Shown: in pieces, positions 1 to 5,576 of the stretch
How positions within the stretch are numbered: the stretch's first letter is position 1
Layout: every line of letters begins with the position of its first letter
Assembly: GCA_019695455.1 (NCBI GenBank)
Contig: JAEUAC010000364.1
Location: forward strand, 1-6,148
From: Methylorubrum extorquens
GTDB lineage: Bacteria; Pseudomonadota; Alphaproteobacteria; Rhizobiales; Beijerinckiaceae
DNA: 6,148 nucleotides
Direction of reading: 5' to 3'
Made by a program: the position numbers and the translations under genes
Notes under the pieces: model-generated
Told to the model about the DNA's origin: nothing
The model's input: only the letters and a program-made list of their open reading frames with translations
Database searches by the model: none

Positions 1-1
1 C

Positions 2-664
2 CATCTCCGCTACACCCTGAACAAGGACGGGGCGGGCTCGATCCTGTCGCTCCTCTTCCAGTCGGGCTTCTCGGGCCGGGCGGAGCTCGGCCTGGTCGGC
101 GACGACGACCTGCAGGTGAAGGTCTCCGCCGACGGATCGGCCTGGACGGAGGCGCTCCGCATCCGGCCCAACGGGCGGGTCGGCATCGGAACGGCCAGTC
201 CGGCCGACCGGCTGTCGGTCGCGGGCGTGATCGCGCCGGCGACCGACAATGCCCACTCGCTCGGCACCCCGTCGCGGCGCGTGTCGACGGTCTACGCGGC
301 GACCGGGACGATCAACACCTCGGACATCCGCCTGAAGCGCGACGTCGCGCCGCTCGATCCCGCGAAGGCGCTCGCCCTGCTCGAGGCGGCGGCCCCCATC
401 GCCTTCCGCTGGGCCGAGGGCGGCCGGGAGGCGGGCCCGGACGGCGCCATGCAGGCCCGCCCCGGCCGGCGCCGTCATCTCGGCTGGAACGCGCAGGCCT
501 GGCGCGCCGCGCTCGACGCGGCGGGCGAGGATGCGGGCCTCCTCGTCGCGACCGATCCGGCCGATCCCGACAGCGAACTCGGCCTCCGCCCCGACCAGAT
601 CGCGGCCGTGCTCCACGCCGCCATCCTGGGACTGGCCGGGCGGCTCACGGCGGCGGGACACTGA
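2..664 (+). CDS. Phage-type tail/fibre protein, C-terminal part with peptidase S74 chaperone domain (5' end outside window)
   Basis: The reading frame is open from the left edge, so this is the last 220 residues of a longer protein. The GTG at 116 is internal, because the preceding 38 codons already match the family (SLLFQSGFSGRAELGLVGDD). This stretch, followed by a VGIGTASP turn, is typical of alphaproteobacterial prophage tail proteins that often start with a DUF2793 domain (family knowledge). From about fragment residue 105 comes an intramolecular chaperone of endosialidase (peptidase S74) domain: SDIRLKRDV, then HLGWNAQAW, then a C-terminal helix. In this family a Ser-Lys dyad five residues apart cuts the chaperone off after trimer folding. 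Here Ser107 (nt 320-322) and Lys112 fit that spacing, with His159 in the H-G-A-Q motif. The likely role is a trimeric tail fibre or surface appendage of a prophage or gene-transfer-like particle. The domain call is firm; the particle type is not known. Confidence 0.85.
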   Translation, partial: HLRYTLNKDGAGSILSLLFQSGFSGRAELGLVGDDDLQVKVSADGSAWTEALRIRPNGRVGIGTASPADRLSVAGVIAPATDNAHSLGTPSRRVSTVYAATGTINTSDIRLKRDVAPLDPAKALALLEAAAPIAFRWAEGGREAGPDGAMQARPGRRRHLGWNAQAWRAALDAAGEDAGLLVATDPADPDSELGLRPDQIAAVLHAAILGLAGRLTAAGH

Positions 665-685
665 CCGCGCTGGCCGGGGAGGGCG

Positions 686-713
686 TTGACGAGTAGGATC
701 GTTGGATCATCCT
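686..713 (+). promoter_or_regulatory. Possible promoter for the 728-1737 gene pair
   Basis: TTGACG (686-691) matches a sigma-70-type -35 box in five of six positions. CATCCT (708-713), after a 16-bp spacer, is a weak -10 (three of six). Transcription would then begin only a few bases before the ATG codons at 725 and 728, giving a very short or leaderless mRNA, consistent with the lack of a Shine-Dalgarno sequence there. Three GGATC copies (696, 704, 716) overlap the site. The call rests on the -35 box and position only. Confidence 0.22.
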
Positions 714-727
714 GTGGATCGCTGATG

Positions 728-934
728 ATGCCGAAGAGCGTCGAACATCTGCACCGGAAGCCGGGCGAACGGGCGCTGGAAAAGCAACGTCAGCGCGACG
801 AGGACGCGGCACGTCTTCGGGCCGGGACGGTCGGCGCGGAGGCTCTTCAGGCCGAGAACAACGTCTTCGCAAGTCTGGACCTGCGTCGCTTTCGGATCGA
901 CGCCATCGGGACCCGCGTGCTGAAGGCGCCGTAG
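728..934 (+). CDS. Small charged protein of unknown function, possible partner of the downstream nucleotidyltransferase
   Basis: This 68-residue protein is not firmly recognised. It is rich in Arg, Glu, Asp and Lys, has no signal peptide or membrane segment, and has a predicted helical middle (ERALEKQRQRDEDAARLRAG) followed by EALQAENNVFASLDLRRFRI. The pattern 'DEDAxxLxxG...ExLxxEN.xF...L' resembles small uncharacterised proteins I associate with alphaproteobacteria, but this is a memory-based impression. Most of its codons end in G or C, which supports coding in this frame. The start could be ATG 728, ATG 725 or TTG 686; 728 was chosen because the first residues before it look non-coding. 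No clear Shine-Dalgarno is seen. The stop lies 11 bp before the GTG of the nucleotidyltransferase gene, so the two are probably cotranscribed. An antitoxin or accessory role is inference from that position. Confidence 0.45.
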   Translation: MPKSVEHLHRKPGERALEKQRQRDEDAARLRAGTVGAEALQAENNVFASLDLRRFRIDAIGTRVLKAP

Positions 935-945
935 CGACGCGCTGA

Positions 946-1737
946 GTGGCGCAGGATCGCCATCTCGGTCCGGGCGAGATCGCACGGCTGCTCCGGATCG
1001 TGGAGCCTGCGGCCCCGATCATCGTCGGAGGGCAGGCGATCAGCATCTGGGCGGAGCGGTATAGGGCGCGTCTGCCGGATTTGTTCGACGAGGGGCCCGT
1101 CACGAGCAAGGATCTGGATTTCTTGCGCAACGAGCGGGCGGTCGAATGCCTGGAGGTCGCTCTGCAGGCTCGCGTGCAGCGTCCTGGAATGGACGACGTC
1201 ACGCCCGAGGCCGCCCGGGTCACGGCGACCCTCGGCGACAGGATCGTCGACATCGACTTCATGAACGACGTGCTCGGAACCGACCGTCGCGCCGTCGCGA
1301 AAAGGGCGGTGCGTCTCGTGGGCCCGGCCGGCGCGGCCGGCGAGGTGCGGATGACCGTGCTGCATCCGTTGGATTGTCTTCGGTCCCGGCTGGCGAACGT
1401 CAATCGCCTTCATCGCACCGACGGACACTCGGTGCGGCAGGCCCGCATTGCCGTCCGCGTCTTGGAGGCGTTCGTCCAAGATCTCGTCGAACTCGGCGAG
1501 CGACGGCACGCCCAGGACGTTCTGATGGAATGCGAGGTCGTCGTGGGAAGGCTTCACCGCGGTCGAACGTCCCATGTCGAGCCGCGCCACGGCATCCGGC
1601 CGGAAATGGTGCCTCACGCCTTCCTGGAGGCGCCTGGGCTGGACCTGCGATGGCGAGAACTCACGCTGCGGCCGTCGGTCGAACGGACGGCTCGCCGTCT
1701 GTCCAGGTCCGACCAGCCTCCTGGAACCGTCGACTAG
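946..1737 (+). CDS. Nucleotidyltransferase-fold protein, AbiEii/DUF6036-like
   Basis: This 263-residue soluble protein carries the marks of the minimal nucleotidyltransferase superfamily. IIVGGQAISIW (residues 25-35) has the GG that holds the nucleotide. TSKDLDF (53-59) supplies the D-x-D metal ligands Asp56 and Asp58. IVDIDF (100-105) offers a third acidic position at Asp102/Asp104. LHPLDCLRSRLANVNRL (139-155) is the conserved helix seen after the catalytic core in AbiEii-like and DUF6036-like proteins. Known relatives include type IV toxins that transfer nucleotides to RNA, but many family members are uncharacterised; the substrate here is unknown. The start is the GTG directly after an in-frame TGA (943-945), so no earlier start is possible; no Shine-Dalgarno precedes it, which suggests coupling to the small gene upstream. 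The residues after about 205 look less conserved and may be lineage-specific. A/T-ending codons look more frequent than in the downstream core genes, consistent with transfer. Confidence 0.72.
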   Translation: MAQDRHLGPGEIARLLRIVEPAAPIIVGGQAISIWAERYRARLPDLFDEGPVTSKDLDFLRNERAVECLEVALQARVQRPGMDDVTPEAARVTATLGDRIVDIDFMNDVLGTDRRAVAKRAVRLVGPAGAAGEVRMTVLHPLDCLRSRLANVNRLHRTDGHSVRQARIAVRVLEAFVQDLVELGERRHAQDVLMECEVVVGRLHRGRTSHVEPRHGIRPEMVPHAFLEAPGLDLRWRELTLRPSVERTARRLSRSDQPPGTVD

Positions 1738-1904
1738 CGAACCTGCCAGCCCGAGGGCCACCAGCCGTTCTGTTCGAGGGCGAACACCGTCACGATCACG
1801 AAGAGGGTGCCGGCGAGGATCACGGGCCAGCGCGAGAGCGGGGTGCCGCGGGCGACCAGGAAGAGGACCGCGAGGAGCGACACGACGGACAGGGCGAGCG
1901 TCAT
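1734..1904 (-). CDS. Small two-helix membrane protein, hypothetical
   Basis: Read from ATG (1902-1904 complement) this encodes 56 residues: a hydrophobic helix at about 2-18 (TLALSVVSLLAVLFLV), a short loop with Arg-Gly-Thr-Pro-Leu-Ser-Arg, a second helix at about 25-43 (WPVILAGTLFVIVTVFAL), and a Trp-rich tail, EQNGWWPSGWQVR. Two well-formed helices with an interfacial aromatic tail are unlikely in a shadow frame, so I take it as real. An upstream in-frame ATG at 1947-1949 would add 15 polar residues before the first helix. Neither start has a good Shine-Dalgarno, and the shorter form is chosen because the helix begins right after it. I do not recognise the family. It is divergent from the secreted PepSY-like gene, and its stop overlaps the stop of the nucleotidyltransferase gene in a shared CTAG. 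Confidence 0.55.
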   Translation of the reverse strand: MTLALSVVSLLAVLFLVARGTPLSRWPVILAGTLFVIVTVFALEQNGWWPSGWQVR

Positions 1905-1937
1905 GGACCCGAGATGGGCATGGCTGCGACCCCGTGC

Positions 1938-1970
1938 CAGGGCCGGCATTCAGGCCGAGTTCAGGGCCGG
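1938..1970 (+). promoter_or_regulatory. Direct-repeat operator candidate upstream of the two-component operon
   Basis: TTCAGG occurs at 1949-1954 and again at 1960-1965, an 11-bp period (hexamer-N5-hexamer). A third related copy lies upstream: CAGGGCCGG at 1938-1946 repeats exactly at 1962-1970. OmpR/PhoP/PhoB-family regulators bind as head-to-tail dimers on hexamers with an 11-bp period, and such a regulator is encoded about 360 bp downstream. The site sits 24 bp upstream of the PepSY-like start codon, so autoregulation is a reasonable guess. High GC content makes chance repeats more likely. Confidence 0.35.
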
Positions 1971-1988
1971 GCGCCGACAAGGGCGGCC

Positions 1989-2315
1989 ATGCGGGCCGTC
2001 CTCCCCCTCCTGATCTGCCTCGCCGCGGCCCCGCTCGCGGCGGCGCCGTCCGTCGCGGCCGCGGCCGACCGGCCCGCGGCGGAATGCCTGTCGCCCGGTG
2101 ACACGCACGAGGCCGTGCTCGCCCATCGGGCGGTCGCGCCCTCGGACGCGATCGGCCGGGCCCGGCGGGCCGTGCCGGACGGGGAGGTGCTGCGCGCGGC
2201 GCTCTGCCGCGACGCGAACAGCCTCGTCTACCGGGTCACGGTGCTGGAGCCCGGCGGCCGCATCGTGCGGGTGACGCTGGATGCGCCGTCTGGCAAGGTC
2301 GAAACGCTCCGCTGA
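1989..2315 (+). CDS. Secreted PepSY-like small protein, possible periplasmic modulator of the adjacent kinase
   Basis: This is a 108-residue protein with a signal peptide: Met-Arg, a hydrophobic stretch (AVLPLLICLAAAPLAAA) and several Ala-x-Ala cleavage options near residues 18-26. The Cys at 10 does not sit in a lipobox. The mature part is about 82 residues, with helix-like DAIGRARRAV (53-62) and then strands VLRAALCR, LVYRVTVL and RIVRVTLDAPSGKVE, the usual PepSY ending with 'DAxxGKV'. Cys33 and Cys73 could form a disulfide in the periplasm. ATG 1989 was chosen because AAGGG (1979-1983) lies at a suitable distance and the signal peptide starts there. The gene stops 13 bp before the response regulator, so it is the first gene of that operon. 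In Sinorhizobium a small periplasmic protein, FeuN, restrains the FeuQ kinase and is encoded beside feuP; I infer a similar role here, without proof of homology. Confidence 0.75.
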   Translation: MRAVLPLLICLAAAPLAAAPSVAAAADRPAAECLSPGDTHEAVLAHRAVAPSDAIGRARRAVPDGEVLRAALCRDANSLVYRVTVLEPGGRIVRVTLDAPSGKVETLR

Positions 2316-2328
2316 CCGGGACCCCATC

Positions 2329-3003
2329 GTGCGCCTGCTGCTCGTCGAGGACGACAAGAACCTGAACCGCCAGATCGCGACCTCGCTCGGCGAGGCCGGC
2401 TACGCGGTCGACAAGGCCTTCGACGGGACGGAGGGGCAGTTCCTCGGCGAGACCGAGCCCTACGACGCCGTCATCCTCGACCTCGGCCTGCCCGGCCTCG
2501 ACGGCGTCTCCGTGCTCACGAACTGGCGCCGGGGCGGGCGCAAGATGCCGGTGCTGATCCTGACGGCGCGCGACCGCTGGAGCGACAAGGTCCAGGGCTT
2601 CGACGCGGGCGCGGACGACTACCTAGCCAAGCCCTTCCACATGGAGGAGCTGCTCGCCCGCATCCGGGCGCTGCTGCGGCGGGCGGCCGGGCACGCCTCC
2701 AGCGAGCTCGCGGCGGGCGTCGTGCGGCTCGACACCCGGTCCGGGCGGGTCAGCGTCGACGGCACGGCCGTGAAGCTCACCTCGCACGAATACCGGCTGC
2801 TCTCGTACCTGATGCACCACACGGGGCGCATCGTCTCGCGGGGCGAGCTCACCGAGCACCTCTACGACCAGGATTTCGATCGCGATTCCAACACGATCGA
2901 GGTCTTCGTCGGACGGCTTCGCAAGAAGCTCGGCGTGGACCTCATCCAGACCGTGCGCGGTCTCGGCTACCTGATCGAGGCCGATCCGGCGAAGCCGGGC
3001 TGA
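2329..3003 (+). CDS. OmpR-family response regulator, PhoP/FeuP-like
   Basis: This is a 224-residue regulator of normal family length. The receiver domain (1-118) has the acidic pocket Glu7-Asp8-Asp9, phospho-acceptor Asp51 in AVILDLGLPGLDG, Thr79 in LILTARD, and Lys101 in YLAKPF. The OmpR-type winged-helix DNA-binding domain (about 127-217) shows VKLTSHEYRLLSYLMHH, RGELTEHLYD, the recognition segment DSNTIEVFVGRLRKK, and the wing IQTVRGLGYLIE. On phosphorylation by the adjacent kinase it should dimerise and bind direct repeats. The start is GTG 2329: MRLLLVEDD is the usual OmpR N-terminus and GGGA (2318-2321) provides a ribosome site overlapping the stop of the PepSY-like gene. The ATG at 2281 would add 16 atypical residues and overlap that gene. 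The kinase gene follows after 5 bp. The family call is certain; equivalence to rhizobial FeuP is likely from the gene neighbourhood. Confidence 0.93.
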   Translation: MRLLLVEDDKNLNRQIATSLGEAGYAVDKAFDGTEGQFLGETEPYDAVILDLGLPGLDGVSVLTNWRRGGRKMPVLILTARDRWSDKVQGFDAGADDYLAKPFHMEELLARIRALLRRAAGHASSELAAGVVRLDTRSGRVSVDGTAVKLTSHEYRLLSYLMHHTGRIVSRGELTEHLYDQDFDRDSNTIEVFVGRLRKKLGVDLIQTVRGLGYLIEADPAKPG

Positions 3004-3008
3004 TCGCC

Positions 3009-4391
3009 TTGCGTCTCCTCGCCGGCCGCCCGATCGCGATCCGGCTCGCGGCGTCGTCGCTCTTCTGGTCGAGCCTGATCCTGCTGGTGGCGGGCATCAT
3101 CCTCTCCGTCCTGAACCGGCAGGCGACGGAGCGGTCCTTCGACGAGCGGCTTCTCGCCTACGCGAACGACCTCGCCGCCGACCTCGTCTCGCCGACCGAT
3201 CCCGACCAGCAGGGTCTCGGCTCGCTCGGCGACCCGCGCTTCGATATCCCGCTCTCGGGCTGGTACTGGCAGGTCGGCCGGCTGGACGCCGCCGCCCGCG
3301 ACGTCCGGGCGTCGCGCTCGCTGCTCGACGGAACGCTGCCCACGCTCGCGCCTCCCGGGGCGGACCGCCCCTTCGGCCGCATCCGCAAGGGCTACGCGCC
3401 CGGGCCGGAGGGGCGCGACCTGCGCGTCCTCGAGCGCGACATCGACATCGGCGAGGACGGTCGCTTCGTCGTGCGGGTCGCCGGACCGGCCGACGAGATC
3501 GGCGCCGCCCAGCGCAACTTCCTCGTCCTGCTCCTCGTGACCTTCGCGCTGGTGGGCGGAGCGCTCGGGCTCTCGACGCTCATCGGCATCCGGTTCGGCC
3601 TGCGCCCCCTCTCGGACCTGCAGGCGGCCGTGACCGACGTGCGGCGCGGCCGGGCGGAGCGGATCGAGGGGCGCTTCCCGCACGACCTCGCCCCGCTCGC
3701 CGACGAATTGAACCTCCTCCTCGAGTCCAACCGCGAGATCCTGGAGCGGGCGCGCACGCAGGTCGGCAACCTCGCCCACGCGCTGAAGACGCCGCTCTCC
3801 GTCATCGTCAACGACGCGGACGCGGCGCCGGACGACCTCGCGCCCCGGGTGCGCGAGCAGGCGACGCTCATGCGCGACCAGGTCGAGTACTACCTGAACC
3901 GCGCGCGGGCGGCGGCGCTCGCCGGCACGCTCGGGGCCTCGACGGAGGTCGCCCCGGTGGCGGAGGCGCTGATCCGGACCTTCGCCAAGATCTACCGGGA
4001 CCGCGACCTGGCCCTCGCGGCCGACGTGCCGGCGGGCCTTCGCTTCCGGGGCGAGCGGCAGGACCTGGAGGAGATGGTCGGAAACCTCGTCGACAACGCC
4101 TGCAAGTGGGCCGCGGGGCGCGTCGAGCTCGGCGCCAGGCTGGAAAGCCGGGACGGTCGGCCGCTGCTGCGCATCACGGTGGACGACGACGGTCCCGGCC
4201 TGCCCGAGGCCGCCCGGCAGGACGCCGTCCTGCGCGGCCGCCGGCTCGACGAGACGAAGCCCGGCTCCGGGCTCGGGCTGTCGATCGTCTCCGATCTCGC
4301 GGCCAATTCCCGCGGCCGCCTCGTCCTCGCCGCCTCGCCGCTCGGCGGCGCCCGGGCGGAGCTGGAGCTGCTGGGCGATGCGGGCGCCTGA
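3009..4391 (+). CDS. Membrane sensor histidine kinase, PhoQ/FeuQ-like
   Basis: This 460-residue inner-membrane kinase has helix 1 at about 15-35 (LAASSLFWSSLILLVAGIIL), a periplasmic sensor of roughly 135 residues (36-170) containing PLSGWYWQVG, helix 2 at about 171-194, and a HAMP linker to about 240. The H-box NLAHALKTPLSVIVND carries phospho-acceptor His257; the 'HxLKTPL' form is typical of PhoQ relatives. The ATP-binding domain has an N-box NLVDNACKWA (Asn363), DDDGPGLP (392-399), and GSGLGLSIVSDLA (419-431), with a PhoQ-style lid RGRRLDETKPG. All catalytic motifs look intact. The start is TTG 3009, five bases after the regulator's stop; no ATG or GTG lies upstream in frame, and the next GTG would cut helix 1. 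A TTG with only a weak ribosome site should keep the kinase scarcer than the regulator. Its signal is unknown; related FeuQ responds to osmotic conditions (family knowledge). Confidence 0.93.
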   Translation: MRLLAGRPIAIRLAASSLFWSSLILLVAGIILSVLNRQATERSFDERLLAYANDLAADLVSPTDPDQQGLGSLGDPRFDIPLSGWYWQVGRLDAAARDVRASRSLLDGTLPTLAPPGADRPFGRIRKGYAPGPEGRDLRVLERDIDIGEDGRFVVRVAGPADEIGAAQRNFLVLLLVTFALVGGALGLSTLIGIRFGLRPLSDLQAAVTDVRRGRAERIEGRFPHDLAPLADELNLLLESNREILERARTQVGNLAHALKTPLSVIVNDADAAPDDLAPRVREQATLMRDQVEYYLNRARAAALAGTLGASTEVAPVAEALIRTFAKIYRDRDLALAADVPAGLRFRGERQDLEEMVGNLVDNACKWAAGRVELGARLESRDGRPLLRITVDDDGPGLPEAARQDAVLRGRRLDETKPGSGLGLSIVSDLAANSRGRLVLAASPLGGARAELELLGDAGA

Positions 4392-4410
4392 CGCGCGACG
4401 CTCTGCCTGC

Positions 4411-4443
4411 CTTCGTGTGGCCACATGCCGCTTCCTGTGGTCA
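4411..4443 (+). promoter_or_regulatory. Tandem 13-bp repeat with 20-bp period upstream of ccmI, operator candidate
   Basis: CTTC[G/C]TGTGG[C/T]CA occurs at 4411-4423 and 4431-4443 with 11 of 13 positions identical. The copies lie exactly 20 bp apart, about two helical turns, on the same DNA face. The first copy contains the 10-bp palindrome TGTGGCCACA (4416-4425). This 75-bp gap is the only space between the kinase gene and the ccm operon. ACTAAT (4453-4458) could be a -10 but no good -35 is spaced for it, so promoter activity is unproven. Confidence 0.35.
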
Positions 4444-4466
4444 TGTCCGTCGACTAATGGGAGCGG

Positions 4467-5576
4467 ATGCTCTTCTGGCTGGTCATGGGACTCATGACGG
4501 GCGCCGCCGTCCTGGCTGTGCTCTGGCCGCTGTCGCGTCGTGGCGAGAGCGTCGCGGCGGATGGCGGGACGGACCTCGCCTTCTACCGCCACCAGCTCCG
4601 CGAGATCGACCGCGAGGTCGAGCGCGGTCTCCTGGTTCCGGCCGATGCGGAGGCCGCCCGGATCGAGGCGGGCCGCCGCCTGCTGCGTGCCGAGGAGCGG
4701 TCCGGCGGAGGCCGCGTCGCGACCACGGGCGAGCCCTGCCTGCGCCGTCGCCGGGCCGCCGCCGCGCTCTGCCTGTCGCTCGTGCCCCTCATCGGCCTCG
4801 CGAGCTACGGCGGCCTCGGCTCCCCGAACTACGGCACGACCGCGGGTCCGTCCCCGATCGCGGCGGTCGGCGCGCCGCCCGCCGACATCGAGGCGGCGCT
4901 CGCCCGCATCGAGGCCCATCTCGCCGCCCAGCCTGACGATGCCCGCGGCTGGGACGTCGTCGCGCCCGTCTATCTGCGGCTCGGCCGCTTCGAGGAGGCG
5001 GCGCGCGCCTTCGAGACCTCCGCGAGGCTCGGCGGCGAGACGGCCGACCGGATCGCCGGCCGGGCGGAGGCGCTCGTCGCCGCCGGCGGGGGCGTCGTGT
5101 CCGCGGACGCGACGGCGCTGTTCGCGCGCAGCCTCGCGCTCGCGCCCAACTCGCCCCGCGCCCGGTTCTACATCGCGCTCGCGGCCGAGCAGGAGGGCGA
5201 CACCGGCCGCGCCCGCACGGATTACGAGCGCCTCGTCGCGGAAGGCCCCGCCGACGCGCCCTGGATCGAGGTCGTCCGCGAGCGGCTGTCCCGGCTCTCC
5301 GGCGTTCCGGCCGTCGCGGCGCTGGACCCCTCCGCCGTGACCCCCGACATCAAGGCCATGGTCGAAGGGCTGGATACGCGGCTGCGCGAGAGCGGCGGGT
5401 CGGAGCCCGAATGGGGCCGGCTCGTGCGGGCCTACGCGGTGCTCGGCGAGGCCGACCGCGCCCGCGACCGGCTGCGGCAGGCGAAGACGGCGCTGGCGGG
5501 CGAGGCGGGCGCGGGCGCGCGGCTGGACAGCCTCGCGCGCGACCTGGGGCTCGTCCGCCTGGAGGCCGCCCGATGA
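4467..5576 (+). CDS. ccmI: Cytochrome c maturation protein CcmI (CycH)
   Basis: This 369-residue membrane protein brings apocytochrome c to the CcmF-CcmH heme ligation complex. Helix 1 is at about 2-20 (LFWLVMGLMTGAAVLAVLW). The following cytoplasmic segment carries the family signature FYRHQLREIDREVERGLL and EAARIEAGRRLL (39-73). Helix 2 is at about 96-115 and is followed by the usual YGGLGSP. The periplasmic part (about 140-369) is mainly TPR-type helical repeats, for example DIEAALARIEAHLAAQPDDARGW at 140-162 and APNSPRARFYIALAAEQEGD at 226-245. The chaperone-binding end (280-369) is Ala/Arg-rich. The sequence after GLGSP (NYGTTAGPSP) departs from the 'DxPLAAR'-type linker I expect in most homologues. 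ATG 4467 is preceded by GGGAG at a short distance. Its stop overlaps the ccmE start in ATGA, so ccmE is translationally coupled. Confidence 0.92.
   Translation: MLFWLVMGLMTGAAVLAVLWPLSRRGESVAADGGTDLAFYRHQLREIDREVERGLLVPADAEAARIEAGRRLLRAEERSGGGRVATTGEPCLRRRRAAAALCLSLVPLIGLASYGGLGSPNYGTTAGPSPIAAVGAPPADIEAALARIEAHLAAQPDDARGWDVVAPVYLRLGRFEEAARAFETSARLGGETADRIAGRAEALVAAGGGVVSADATALFARSLALAPNSPRARFYIALAAEQEGDTGRARTDYERLVAEGPADAPWIEVVRERLSRLSGVPAVAALDPSAVTPDIKAMVEGLDTRLRESGGSEPEWGRLVRAYAVLGEADRARDRLRQAKTALAGEAGAGARLDSLARDLGLVRLEAAR
5561..5565 (+). promoter_or_regulatory. Shine-Dalgarno of ccmE
   Basis: GGAGG lies seven bases before ATG 5573. It fixes the ccmE start inside the end of ccmI and rules out the longer in-frame extension to 5411. 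Confidence 0.7.

Noticed and set aside
707..985. Minus-strand 92-codon frame over the small gene, considered as a transposase remnant
   Set aside because: No transposase motif, terminal inverted repeats or target duplication could be seen; the plus-strand frame reads more like a protein.
847..1980. Minus-strand 377-codon frame across the nucleotidyltransferase gene
   Set aside because: It covers the intact GG/KDLDF gene and the membrane protein gene, and its product is Arg/Pro/His-rich with no recognisable fold.
1146..1988. Upstream extension of the PepSY-like reading frame
   Set aside because: The frame is open by chance. The signal peptide begins at ATG 1989 with a ribosome site, and the extension is Arg/Gly-rich noise.
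2281..2328. Earlier ATG start for the response regulator
   Set aside because: It adds 16 residues not found in OmpR-family regulators and overlaps the PepSY-like gene; GTG 2329 gives the canonical N-terminus.
4391..4430. Terminator after the kinase gene formed by TGTGGCCACA
   Set aside because: The palindrome has no loop and no following T-run, so it cannot act as an intrinsic terminator; a binding site is more plausible.
2967..4919. Very long minus-strand frame (650 codons) opposite the kinase and ccmI genes
   Set aside because: It is antisense to two genes with complete motif sets. In very GC-rich DNA stop codons are rare in this opposite phase, and the translation is an Arg/Gly/Glu-rich low-information sequence with no domain.
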